NCBI GenBank assembly: GCA_023212695.1
Contig: JALCCG010000195.1
Span: 1 to 40,568, forward strand
Direction: 5' to 3'
Origin: Sporisorium sorghi
Taxonomy: Eukaryota; Basidiomycota; Ustilaginomycetes; Ustilaginales; Ustilaginaceae
DNA length: 40,568 nt
Below are positions 18,464 through 30,426 of the stretch, piece after piece. Position 1 is the stretch's first letter, and each line of letters opens with the position of its first letter. A model generated the notes under the pieces. It ran no database searches. It worked only from the letters and a program-made list of their open reading frames with translations, and was not told the DNA's origin. The position numbers were made by a program, and so were the translations under genes.

Positions 18464-19391
18464 GCTTGCTGCTCGTGTACCTGATTGACCGCTATGCAAC
18501 CAAAAGGTTTGCCCCGTCTCGTTTGCAGGGACGGCTAAAAAGCTTGTCTGCATCTCGTGCTGCATCCTGCGTCCATGAAACGGTCGGATCGCCCTTGCCT
18601 CCATCTCTCTCCTTCCTCTCTCTCTCTCTCTCACTCTCCTCCTGCTGCCCAACGATCCAACGGTCGAAGGCGCAAAAGTCCGCAAAAAGGGCTGGATCAT
18701 CATCGTCTGTCCGTCTGTCTCTACAGCTGTCTCTCTGTCTGTGCCTCGTCCCCACCAGCCGCCGTTCGCTAGAGAGTCTCGATTCAGCTCTTGGTGCTTC
18801 ACCTTCTGCGTCTTTTGGTTTCCTCTTACCCCGTTCTGATCCTCGCTGCCTGCATGCCTGCCTGTCTCTCTCCCTCTCTGCACCCCGGATCTCGACCTTT
18901 TTTTTTTTCGCCTCCTCCTCCTCTCCTCTTTCTCTGGGTCCAGCTGACCGCGACGCCCTTTCCCCCCCGCCATCCCATCCGCCGCCGCCGCCGCCGCCGC
19001 CGACGACACTGGACGCCACCACCTTCTCTCATCATCGTCGTTCACTTTCCCCGGCCGTGCTCCCTTCGTCACCATCACCTCCATCCATCCACCTATCCGT
19101 CACCATCCCGACCCTACCGGCACGGTCGTCGTCTCCTCTCTCCTCTCTGTCTCTACTTCGTCAAGGTCAACAACCGACTGCTGCGTCTCACTCAGGATCT
19201 CGTCGTGGTTGCTGTGTCTCTTTTCTCCTTCTCATCGTCGACCTTGTAAAGCCGTCGCCACTCGGCTTGTGATCGACCTTTCTCATCACCACAACCTCTT
19301 GCTATAGACCCGCGGCCACCGTCTTTCTTCTCCCGCCTCATCTCGCCATCGCCAAGCAACCCCGCCTAGGGAGCTAGTTCCCCCTTTCATC

Positions 19392-22300
19392 ATGGCCGAC
19401 GACGGCTACGGCTCCCGGGAGAACCTCCGTCGACGCTCTGCTCCCCAGAGCGTCGCCTCGGACACTCCCGCCGGCGCTGGCTTCTACCAGCCCGGTCAAC
19501 CCATCGGTTTCATTCGCGCTCGCGGCAGCCCTTACGAGAAAAAGTACTTCTCTCGAAAACTCGGCTACTGCTGTCTCTTCATCGCTCCCGGTGTCCTTCT
19601 CGTCACCCTCGCCATCACTCTGCTTCCCGTCCTCTACGCCGTCGCAAACCATGCTCTCCACACCGCCGTGCTTCACGTCGACCAGTCCAACATCACCTCG
19701 CCTGGCAACACCTCGTTCCCGCTCACCCTCGAGGGTCAAACCAAGAAAGTCGGCATCTTCCCCGCCCACATCTACTTTCGCGAGCCCGTCCAGGTGTATT
19801 GGGTACTTCCGCCTCAGCCCGGCCAGGTCGCTTCGCCTGAAACCCTGACCGAGGTCAACCTGGGCCAATTCCGTCTCGACTATATTGGCGCTGCTGCTGG
19901 CCATGGTCGTATCAAACAGGTAAGTCTCCTTCATCTTTGCAGTGCATCCCCCATCTTTGATCGGCCCCACTCACCTCCTCCGCTTCCCTTTTGCAGGCTA
20001 CCGAATTCGAGATCCACGACGTCGACGGCTTTGGCGAGTTTGCCAAGTTCCTCATCTCGCAACCCGAGTTCACATGGAAGCTCAATTGCTCTAGCGTCCA
20101 TGTCGAGGCTTTCTCCTTCTTGCCCACCTACAAGAACCTCGTCTTCAACAAGCACATCATCATCAAAGGCTTCAACAACTTTCAAGACGTCGAGATCCTC
20201 GACTTCCAGCTTCCCGGCGATGACCCCGCCGGCGGTATCACGCTTTCCGTCACCACCTCGCTCGTCAACCCCTCGCCTTTCGGTGTTCAGCTCGGCACGC
20301 TCAACCTCGGTCTCTACTACCAAGGCATGTTCCTCGGCCCCGCCTCCACCACCAACCTCAACGTCTCGTCCGGTCGCAACGTCATCACCCTCAGCGGCCG
20401 ACTCGTGCCCCACAACGACAACGCCACCGCGCTCGACCTGCTCGGTCAGCTCTTCACCGGCTACATCAACGGCGAGACGCTTCCCACCCAAGCTCGAGGT
20501 GTGTCCGTCCAGCAGGCCGACGGCCAGTACGTCGGCTGGCTCAGCACCGGTATTACTGCGCTCGAGCTCGCCGTGCCCCTCAAGGCGCCTCAGCCCATCA
20601 ACCCCATCAAGAGCATCAGCATCGGCTCCTTGGCTTTGGTCTACTCGCCCGAGACCGCATACAACCCGACCGCCTTTTCCAGCGCGCTCTCGGCCGTGCT
20701 CGGTCTTCCCTTTGGCTTCACGCTCAACATTGTCAGCACGGCCAACTCGTTCACCATCCTCTTCGACGGTGCGCAGGCGGCCACGGTCAACAGCGCCTAC
20801 TCGAACACCAGCACGCAGCTCACGCTCGTCAGCGCAGGCCAGACCGCCGGTACGCTCGACCTCACGCTGCCGCCCACCCCGCTGACGCTCGCCAACAACA
20901 CCCAAGCCGCACGCAAGGAGTTTGAAAACTTCCAATCCTACCTCACCCTCACCAACGGAACTGCCATCCGCCTCCAGGGTGAGGCCAAGGCCATCACCGA
21001 CACGCCGCTCGGTCGCGTCTTGCTCAACGGCATCATCTTCGATGTCAACAGCGGTCTCTTGGGTCTGCAGGGGCTCAATGCGTACCCGACGCTCATCACC
21101 AGCGTCGACGTCACCGGCGGTACCACCGAGGGCATCCTTCTGCGCGTCGGAACGACGCTCGTCAACCCGTCCAACTTGAACCTCACCATCGGCGATAGCA
21201 CCTTCCAGCTGGTCAACCGCGATGTGCTCGGCACCGTCACCATCCCCGGCCTCAACCTCATGATCGGCAGGAACGACGTCAACGCCACGTCCGTGTTCGA
21301 CCCCAACTCGAGCCCGTACGGTCTCGAGACGCTCAACCGCTTCATCTCGGGCCAGGACACCGAGCTCGGCATCAACGGATTCTCTGGCTCCACGCAAATC
21401 TCGTCGCTTGAGCCGGCGCTTTCGCAGATCCGTCTCAAGGCGACGCTGCCCGGTCTCAAGACCAAGCTGGTGCAGACCGCCAACCTGACCGTGCTTCCCA
21501 CCACGGGCAGGACCAACAACATCGCCAACGCCACCGTCTTCTTCCACAACCCGTTCACGTCGTCGCTCACCATCACGCGCATCCGCTCCAACGTCACCTC
21601 GCACGGCATCTTTGTCGCCAGCATCGACACGCCGCTCACCTTCCTGGCCGAGGGCAATGCCATCACCCAGTCGCCTCCCATCCCGCTCAGCCTCAACCTG
21701 TACCCTCCCGACATCTTTGCGCTCGTGCGTGCGCTCGTCGTCCAGAGTGGTCAGAACCCGGCGTACCTCGACGGTATCGTCCAGCTCGGCGGCTACACGC
21801 TGTCGCCCACCACGTCGGCCAACTCGCGTCGCTCGCTCCAGTTTGACGATGCCGAGGCCAGCTACGACTACGAAGAGAACAACGAGCTGGCGCACGCCAT
21901 GATGGACGGCGTCAACAACGTCGAGACGCTCGCCCATGTTGCTGATTGGGCTGAGCGCGAGGAGCCGCATGCGCTCGCGGAGGCTGGCACGCTCCACAAG
22001 CGCGCCAACCTGTACACCGGTTTCGATCTGCCCAGCTACATCGACCGCGCGTTCCAGGAAGCCACTGCCAACCTCGAGATCATCGGTAACAACAACATTG
22101 GCGATTACGCCAGCGTGCTCACCTTTGCGCAGCAGGACGTGCCGCTCGGTACCGATGTGACACTCAACAGGCTCTTGCCCGTGCTTGCCGGTCCAATCGT
22201 GCAGAAGATCGTGGACAACGCGATCCTCAACATCGACCGAGTCACGATCCTGAACCCGCAGCAGAACTCGTTCCAGACGGCGCTGCAGGGTACCATCACC

Positions 22301-25300
22301 AACTCGGGTCCGTTCGACGCGACGATCCAGTTCACCAACGGTCTCAACGTCACGTGGAACGGTCGTCTGCTCGGTCAGATCGCCATGCCCAACGTCTCGC
22401 TCGCCGGTGACGTCGGTGCGACGCTCGAGATCCTCGCCGAGTTTGTCGTCGCCGACGTCGGCTACCTGACCGAGTTCACTCGTTACCTGCTCACCGAGCA
22501 GAGCTTCGTGTGGAATATTGCCGGTGATGGGCTCAGCGTGGCTGCGCTGGGTATCGAGGTGACGGACGTCACCATCTCGAAGAACGTTATCCTCAGCGCC
22601 TTCAACGGTCTGAGGAACAGCGTCATCATCAACTCGTTCGACTTGCCCTCCAACGATCCCGCGGGCGGTATCCACCTCACCGCAGACACGACCATCTACA
22701 ACCCGTCGCAGGTGGGTGTGCAGCTGTCGCGCTTCGGTGTCAACCTGGACCGCAACAACACGTTCATCGGACCCTCGGCTGCGCAGGACGGGTTTGTGCT
22801 GCAGGCGCTCGCCGTCACCACGCTGCCGCTGGTGGGTCGACTGGTGCGCCAGGAGTCGGATCAGGGTCTCGCCATCCTCTCGGAGATCTTTACGCGCTTC
22901 GTCGCCAACATGAACACGGAGGTGATGGTGTTGGGTGACTATGCGGGCCCGGAGAGCGTCACGTGGCTCAACGACGGTATCAAGGCGTTGGCCGTTCAGG
23001 TGTCGTTGCCGTCGCAAAAGTTCACCGTCATTCGCACCATCTCGATCAACCAGATCTCGCTCTTCTTCTCGGTGGCCAATGCTTGGAGTCCGCCGACGAG
23101 CTCGAACGAGACGCAGTCGCAGTTCTTCATCCCCTTCGCGTTCCCGCTGGACATCCAGCAGGTCGGCGGTGGCTTCATCGCCGCGTACCAGGGTCAGGAC
23201 ATGGCGGTGCTCGACATTCCGCTCTCGCCCTCGATCACGGATGTCACGGCGCGCATCCTGACGCTCATGTTCAGCAACGTGCCCTTCTCGGTGTACGGCA
23301 ACCAGCACCCGAGGTTCTCGCAGTTCCTTGCGGACACCACCGCCAACACCCAGGTGACGTTCAACTTGAACGGTAACGCCAACACCAAGGCCAACACCGC
23401 CGCCGGTCTCCTGTCCATCAACAACATTCCGTTCAACGTCGACACGAACCTGTTGGGTCTGCAGAACCTCAACGCTCGTCCCGCCGTCATTTCCAACTTG
23501 GATGTGTACCACGGCTACCCGACGTACCTTCAGATCAACGTCGATGCGACGCTCTTCAACCCTTCGCACATCACGATCGGTACGGGCGATGTGACGTTCG
23601 ACGTCTACTTCTTGGGTCGCAAGATCGGTACCGCTGTCATCAAGGGGCTTGTGCTTGTGCCCGGCACCAACATTGTGCCGACGCAGGTGCTGTACTCGCC
23701 TCAGGGTGCGCAGAACGTGCGTGCCGGTCAGACGCTGCTCGAGAACTACGTGCAGGGCATCGTTTCCAACACGATCATCCAGGGTACCACGAGCACGACG
23801 CCGATCGGGTCGCTCAAGCAGGCGCTGTCGGGCATCCGTCTCAACGCCGACATTCCCCCGCTCAGGCAGCTGCTCATCACTGTAACTCGGCTCAGGATCC
23901 CGCCCAACATCGCGCAGACCAGTCTCGCAGAGGCCAACTTCGACCTGCGCAATCCTTTCACGGCGTCGATCAACCTGCTCAAGGTCAAGGCGGATGCTTC
24001 GTACCAGGGCATCTTCCTCGGCGAGATCAACCAGGACCTGTCGAGCAACCCGATCCGCGCGCCTGGTCACACCACCATCTCGTCGCGCTACTTGCCGTTC
24101 GCCTTTGATCTGGACCCCAAGAACCTGATTCGCTTCGTGACGGCGGCCGCGGCTACGCAAGGTGTCGATCTGGGTCCTCTGCCGCCGCTGTTCGCGCAGG
24201 TGTTGGCGCAGGCCTCGACGCAGACGACCGTCAGCCCGTACCCGGACTTCCAGCCCACTGGATGCGTCTCTGGCAACCAGTTCGACGTGCTCGGTGCCAT
24301 TCTGCGCACGGTGCAGGGTCTCACCACCAGGCTGGATGTGCAGTCCGGCGTCAAGCTCGACGACTACTTCACCAACCTCAACTTTGTGCAGCAGCCCGTG
24401 CCTACCGAGACGGACCGCACCGTGCTCTACCTGCTGGGTCCTGCCGGTGCGCCGATTGTGCAGAACATCGTCGACGGCGCGGTGCTTACGGTCGACATTG
24501 CCAACATCACCAGCGTCACCAACACGGGCTTTGATGTCTCGCTGGCTGGTTCGCTCACGAACACCGGTCCGTTCGACGCGCTCATCGAGTTCACCGACGG
24601 CCTGGTGGTCACCTGGCAGGGCAGGAACATTGCCACGCTCACGCTTCCGCCCATCTGCGCGTTTGCCAACCAAGGTGTGCCCAACCTGAGGACGAGCGGT
24701 CACTTGACCATCACGAACCTGGGCGCGTTCACGGACTTTGCCACGTACATCTTGCACAACCCCGGGTTCCAGTGGACCGTGTCGTCGCAGCACTTGACGG
24801 TGCGCGCGCTGCAGATCATCTACAGCGACGTGATCATCTCGAAGAACATCAACTTCCGCGCGTTCAACAACCTGCCCGGCGTCACCACGAGCAACTTTGA
24901 CGTCTACGGCGAGACGAGCAACACGCTGCTCATCCGCACCGACGCGGCGATCCCGAGTCCGGCGACGTTGGGTATCCAGCTCGACACGGCCAACTTTGAG
25001 ATCTTCTTCATGGGCACGGACATTGGTCCCATCCACTCGAGCAACCTGTTCCTGGCGGCGCTCACCACGACCAACACGCTGCTGGAAGGTGCGATTACGG
25101 CCAAGTCTGGACGCGATCTGCAGAACACGGGTATCCTGTTCACCAACTTCTTGCAGGGAAAGACGCAGATCCTGCAGGTCAAGGGTGTCTCGGTGGTGAC
25201 GCAGGCCAACGGCAACCAGCCGGTCAACTGGCTCAGTGCGGCGTTCAGGACGTTGACCCTCGACGTCTCGCTGCCAGGCCGCATCTACCAGATCATCTTC

Positions 25301-27169
25301 TCGATCACGCTGTCGGATCTGACCGTGTTCGTCAACGGCAACCCGGCCGACTCGTACACGGTCCCGTCGAGCTCCAACTCGACCATCGCCACGTTTGCCA
25401 ATCCGTTCATGTTCAGCCTGCAGCCCATCCAGGCCGCGCCGCACATCAACCTGTCGTACGCCAACGGCGACACGGCGTACCTGGATCTGCCGCTGGCCAA
25501 CGTGCAGGCGGGCACGTCGCGCGGTCCCAGCGACTTCCAGGCGCTCCAGCTCATGTGGCGCAGGCAGAACATCGTCGCCGTCGACCGTCCCAACTTCCAG
25601 GCGTTCTTTGCGCAGCTCACGGACACGCCGCGAGGCACGTTTGCTCTGCGCGGTGGCACCGACGTCGTCGCCAAGACGGTGATCGGCAACATTCCCATCG
25701 GTGGCATTCCGTTCAACGTGACCACGTCGCTCGCCGGTATCAACAGCTTCAACGGCGTCACGACGCTGTCGGACGTCATGGTCAGCAGCGGTACCGCCGC
25801 GTTCCTGTGGGTGCCGCTCAAGGTGACGCTCGAGAACCCGTCGAACCTCACTGTGTACACCAACGAGGTCTTCCTGCCCGTCCTCTTCTCGGGTGTTGTT
25901 GTGGGTCGCGCCGAGATTCCCGTGCTCGGTCTTATTCCCGGAAGCAACCTGGTGCAGTCGTACTTCTACTACGCGCCCGCCAACGCCAACGACTCGACGG
26001 CACAGCAGCTGCTGCAGCGCTACGTGCAGCCGTCGCTGTCGGACGGCACGTCGCCGCAGCAGGCGCCGCTTACGATTGACGGTTCGCAGGGTCCACAGAC
26101 CAACTTGACGCCGTACGACTCGCTGCGTCCTGCGCTGGCCGGTATCAAGCTGACGACGACGCTGCAGGGTATTGCGTCGCGCATCGTGACGGATATTCAC
26201 GTGTACTTGACCGCTCAGACAATAGTTACGGGTTTGCCTGGCTTGCTGGGCATCCCCGGTGCGCCTAAGCCGGTGGTCGAGATTGACATTACCATCATCA
26301 ACCAGCTGCAGACGGGTCTGTACATCGTCGCGCTGCAGACGACGGCCAAGATCGCGGGCTCGCAGCCAAGAGATGCGTCCAACCCGGACGCGGTGGTGTC
26401 GTACACGTTCCCCACGCCGTTCGGTACGGGAGCGGGCGGCTCTGCGACCTCGGGCAGGATCCCCAATGTGGTGCTCCCCAAGGGTCTGCTGGGTTCGCTG
26501 CCGGTCATCGGCAAGAATTTGGATATCTACAACCGCATTCCTGTGCGACTCGGTCCTTCGCCTGGCGACAGCTACCTGGCGCCTGGTCTCGAGTACGACG
26601 AGCTCAACATCCCGACGCAATACTTCTTCGATCTTGGCGGTATCCTCATCCCGCTGGACCCGGTGGAATCGATCACGGGCCTGCTCGGCCAGCTGGTCAG
26701 CGCCGGTGCGGATCTGACCAACATCCTGGGTGGCTTGCTCGGCGACCTCACACAGGGTAACGTGATCGGCGGCCTGTCGGATGCCAGCAAGGGCCTGCTG
26801 TGCACGCTGACCGGTGTGACCAAGGGCCTGGGTCTGGGCATCTTGAACCCGATCCAGTCGCAGGCCGGCTGTCCCGGTGCGTCGTCGAGCAGTGCGGTGG
26901 CGTCGTCGACCAACGCGCTGTCGGGCGCAACTTCGGCGCTGGCTTCCGGAGCTTCGGCTGCAACGTCGGCGATCGCTTCCGGCGGAAGCGCAGCGGCGGC
27001 ATCCGCGACGAACGCGGTCAACAGCGTGACGGCGGGTGTGGGCAGCGCGTTGGGCAACACGGCTAACACGGCGGCTAGAAGCACGGCTGCTGCATCATCC
27101 AGTGGCGGAGGCCTCTTGGGTGGGCTCATTCCAAGGGCTGAGCCCACAGCGATATTGCATCAGCTGTGA
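19392..27169 (+). CDS. Giant type II membrane protein, three DUF3712/LEA-2-like units
   Basis: Two exons (19392-19919, 19997-27169) encode 2,566 residues. A short Arg-rich cytoplasmic N-terminus is followed by a membrane anchor at about 57-83 (LGYCCLFIAPGVLLVTLAIT...). The rest should lie outside the cytosol, and many N-glycosylation sequons are visible. The ectodomain consists of three homologous units starting near 94, 916 and 1670. Each contains an FxxF/Y..L..xFxW segment (FGEFAKFLISQPEFTW about 187, FTRYLLTEQSFVW about 1002, FTDFATYILHNPGFQW about 1754). Each also has a DUF3712-type segment with an 'L.NPS' core (LVNPSNL about 560, LFNPSHI about 1358, LENPSNL about 2118) and an 'NPF/TG.Y' block. 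This fits the fungal DUF3712/LEA-2-like class, function unknown; lipid binding or wall/vacuole roles are speculation. The last 150 residues are Ser/Ala/Gly-rich with no GPI signal. Confidence 0.85.
19920..19996 (+). other. Intron of the giant membrane-protein gene (77 bp)
   Basis: Donor GTAAGT at 19920 and acceptor TTTTGCAG ending at 19996. Splicing joins the 176-codon first exon in phase 0 to ATEFEIHDVDGFGEF. Reading through instead shifts the frame into an Arg/Ser-rich nonsense peptide. Confidence 0.9.
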
Positions 27170-28019
27170 CCGAGCTCAGATGCTGCGCTCTCGTGATACC
27201 CCCTTCCTTATCCCTGCGCTGGGTGCGGTCCCCCTGAGAGGTGGACGGCGCGGCCGCACACCGTGTATCTTTTTTTTCCGGGTGTTCTTGTGTAAAGAGA
27301 GCGCCCACACTACAGTCTTTTCTTGCTTCGTTTGACAGTCCTTAATTTGTGTTTTCTTCGGTTTTGGAATGTTTATTGTTCGTCATCAGAAGAGTGTTTG
27401 TGTGGTGTGTGAGGAGGGAGGGGAAGTGGGGAGATGGAGGGAAACGTGTGAAGAGGGTGCGTGTGAAGAAGGATGTGCCGAGACGGGTGCGAGGAGTGGA
27501 ATATGTGGTCGAGAGGTGTTGAAAGCGGGATGTCTGAGGAACGGTGTTTGTGACAGGTGATGTGCGATCGAGGGAAAATGCTCGCGCGCTGTGTGTCTAT
27601 AAGAGAAAAAGATACGCGTGGCGAGGAATGGCGTGGTCTAGCGTTGAATGTGATCGGCTGCCCGTGCCCTCTTTGGGCGTGTGGATCTGGGGAAGGGTGT
27701 GGAGAATGGAGATGATGGCGACGACAGCGACGAGGTGAGGTTGTGCAGCGTTGACGATGAGGCGGAAGAGGTGGGACGGTGACGGGGTCGAGATGCTGCA
27801 GAGGTGACGACCTGGCTGAAGGAAGGTGGTGCCAGAGCCGGTCGCGACGCGGTGGAGAGGTGGTTCGAATGGGCTCCGCTTGATGAAGCTGAGATGTTGT
27901 GACGGGCTGACGAAGGAGTTGAGGAGGTGAGGTTGTCACGGCGTGTCGCGATGACGACAGGATCAAAGGCGGCAAGCTCCGGATGAGAAGAACATCGAGC
28001 TCCGTCCCTTGTTACGCAC
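27170..28019. other. Downstream region, purine-rich, no supported gene
   Basis: The plus strand is G/A-rich from about 27370 to 27760. Minus-strand open frames (27373-27975 and 27638-28075) overlap each other, are Ser/Pro/His-rich, and begin at non-ATG codons. I found no domain and do not call a gene. Confidence 0.5.
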
Positions 28020-29856
28020 TTGACTACCATGGCTGCTTGTTCCTTTGACAGTTCTTTGTATGGTTGGAATGTCAAGCGCGGACGGCTCCTTCCGCGGCTT
28101 CATTGTCCTTTGAACACCCACCACGAAACCGAGAACGAGCTGCGACATCGACGTTGCACGCTCGACGCCACAGGGTCGTGCAAGGTGACACACGTTTGCC
28201 CCTCTTGCAAGCGTCGCCGCCTCCTCCGTGTGCCCCCTCGCCCATGCCATCGAGCCATCCCACAGAGCCATACTCATGGTCTCCGACTCTTCCGCCCTCA
28301 TCTCCGCTCTTCTGGCCGTTCTCATCTCCGCCGCCTTCGCCTCCCGCCTCTCCTCCTGACCTGCTGAATCTCGCCGCTGCCGCTGCTGTTCTTCCTTCGG
28401 TCAAGAGGAAGGCAGCACCACGTCGTCGTCGAAGAAGACGCCCACGTGCAACACCTTTGTTGCTCGGAAGGCTGGCGTCGCTACACCTAGCGCGCCCGTA
28501 GGCCCTTCGACGACTCCTGCACCTCCGTGCCCCATCCTGTCTGCTGCGGCCACTGCCGCTCGCACCACCACGACAGCCACAACAGCCACAACGGCCACAA
28601 CAGCCACCGCCACCTCGTCTGGCGCCCCTCGTCCCACCAGCACCCCCGGTGACCTCCGACAATGGCTGGTGGTCAGGCCCAAGGAGTATAGTGTGCCCGG
28701 CCTGATTGTCATCTCGTCGTCGCCGCCTTCCTCGCCTCGCCTGGCGTCGCCCGCCCCGCCTGCTGCGGTCACCCCTGCCCCTCCTCGTGCGCCAACGCCC
28801 TCCTCGCCACGCTCGGCTGCCGTCACCACCATTCCTCGCTTTCAAGGTCCAACTACCCTCCTGGACTGGCTTGTGAGCAAGCCAATGGCTCGCAGCCCCT
28901 CTCCCGTGCTTGCCAGCACGCCGTCGGTGCCATACACATGGTCTCCAACTTTGCCGCCAGCGTTGCTGCCCTCCTCGCTGCCGCCCTCCTCGCCACTGCC
29001 CTGGCCGCCCTCCTCGCCTCCGGCCTCTCCCTCTCCCTCACCCTCTCCTCCCGCTACTGCCACCTCTTCTTCCGCAAAGAGGAAGGCAGCGCTGGACGAG
29101 CTTGCCGCTTGCAAGAGGGCTCATCAGGCCCCACCCTCGCCAGTTCCATCCTCGCCGCCCTCGACACCCTACTCCTGGTTGCTGACTCTGCCTCCCTGCT
29201 TGCTGCTCCCTCGTTGCTCGTCAGCTGCTGCCGCCACTGTGATCGTGCCTGCTGCACCCGTCGCTCCCGTCGCCAGCAGCTTGTCGTCTGCTTGTCCTGC
29301 CCCTTCTGCCGCTTCTGCCGCTGCCACCTCCCTCATCCTCATCAGCTTGTCGTCTCAGCCAGCAGCTTCTGCCGCTCCTTCTGTCGCAATCGCCGCTCCG
29401 CAGTCTCGAAGCGCTCCAGTCGCGTTCAGTCGCCGCATTGGTGATTGAGGTGGCCATGGAATGACTCGACGCCGCCCAGGGGCAAGAGAGGCTGTGCGCA
29501 ACGTATGTGCTCTTCCCGCCCCTAAGCCGTCCAACAGGGTGGAGAGATCGCAGGTAGCTGGCAAAGGGGCTTACCCCAAGGGTCTCAGAAAGGTCCACGT
29601 CCGGATCAAGTATGAGAAGAACAATGCGGGCAAGGGAGATAAAGATTGCTGGTATTGGACGGTCAGGTGCATTGGCTACGGCGAGGACATCCGAGGTCAG
29701 CAGACCAATTACTTGAAGATACACTTCAAAACCGAGTGGGAGGCTGTAGCGGGCGTCTCCAAGACAGCTTTCTACTTGTGTTCAATAGGTCAGGATGTAG
29801 GTCAAGCTGTTCAGGCTCGGCCACAAGGGAGCATGGAACAGAATGAGATTGTGTAA
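28020..29856 (+). pseudogene. Frameshifted Cys-motif / Pro-Ser-rich gene, unknown family
   Basis: The pieces read on the plus strand in three frames. First comes an N-terminal Cys-rich piece from ATG 28029 (frame of 28020) with RRCTLDATGSCKVTHVCPSCK. Then a Pro/Ser-rich repeat unit follows in another frame (PYSWSPTLPPSSPL ... KRKAA, about 28250-28420). A third frame is open from about 28420 to 29856 except for TGA at 29446-29448; it repeats the unit (PYTWSPTLPP ... KRKAALDELAACKRAHQA; PYSWLLTLPP) and ends with a more globular part, VHVRIKYEKN..DCWYWTVRCIGYGEDIRG. Conservation of the same peptide repeat in different frames is the evidence for true frameshifts: at least two, plus one nonsense. 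The Cys motif recurs in the next gene. Introns could explain part of this. I do not recognise the family. Confidence 0.6.
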
Positions 29857-30426
29857 AGAATGTACAGAAGAAGGATGGTGGTGGTAGGATGGTAAGAAGT
29901 GAGCTGAACTAGGTGAAGCGAGCTCTATATATATGTTTGGGCCCCTGGGGCCACCATTGCTGAAATGCTAAGTGCTCTGCTATAGCATAGACACCTGAGC
30001 TGTGTCTTTTCCATTGTGTTAAGCACCTGGGGTCTTATAACCTCAACAGCAAGAGTGGATTGGTTGTCGAGGCCAGGGGCAATAGTCCAGGCTCAGAGGC
30101 TCGGTACGATGCTAGCAGGCACAGGGCAAATACAAGGGAAGGTCTTAAGATTTCACCTACAGAGTGAGTAGAGTAAAATACAATTGACAAGGAGAAGAAA
30201 GGTCAGAGACTTTGCACTGTGCTCAGAACAGCCTCTGCACCCAGTGGCCAATGCTGCAGCCACCGGGTCGAGTCAACCAATCTCCCGATCCCTTTGTGAT
30301 TGACCCATCCCAACATGATCCATGACACATAGTTTCCCTGTAGCTTGATGGCAAGATTGCTGGAGGCAGGCTGCAGGACCTGTTACGGTGCAGTCCAAGC
30401 GGTGTGACTGGAGCGGTGCAGCCAGA
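29857..30426. other. Non-coding spacer with TATA-like and palindromic sequence
   Basis: Less GC-rich than surrounding genes. It contains a TATATATAT run at 29926-29934 and a palindrome GGCCCCTGGGGCC at 29940-29952. It may be the promoter of the next ORF or a decayed LTR; no paired LTR was found. Confidence 0.4.

Larger units (their letters stand above)
16404..19391. other. Large intergenic region with simple-sequence tracts
   Basis: There is no complete gene. It holds a G15 run (16647-16661), an A-rich tract (17416-17454), another A-rich run (about 17869-17898), a GCT triplet repeat (18416-18462), CT-rich leader sequence from about 18590 to 19390, and a CCG run (about 18981-19003). The pyrimidine-rich half is probably the long 5' leader and promoter of the next gene. 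Open frames here (for example 18466-19272) are low-complexity and unsupported. Confidence 0.6.

Noticed and set aside
18466..19272. 268-codon plus-strand frame and its antisense partner
   Set aside because: Translated CT-rich and CCG repeats; no support as protein.
19392..20885. 497-codon frame from the giant gene's start
   Set aside because: It is exon 1 read through the intron. After 19920 the peptide becomes Ser/Arg/Pro nonsense, while the other frame carries the conserved ectodomain.
19931..26620. Minus-strand open frame of 2,229 codons antisense to the giant membrane-protein gene
   Set aside because: Its codons lie in exact register with the sense codons, so its stops would correspond to sense TTA, CTA and TCA. 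The highly biased sense gene simply avoids these three codons. The predicted peptide is Arg/Val/Asp-rich with no domain and crosses the sense intron.
27373..28075. Two overlapping minus-strand frames of 145-200 codons
   Set aside because: They overlap each other in different frames, start without ATG, and are Ser/Pro/His-rich. The longer begins in sequence that reads better as the plus-strand Cys-rich pseudogene.
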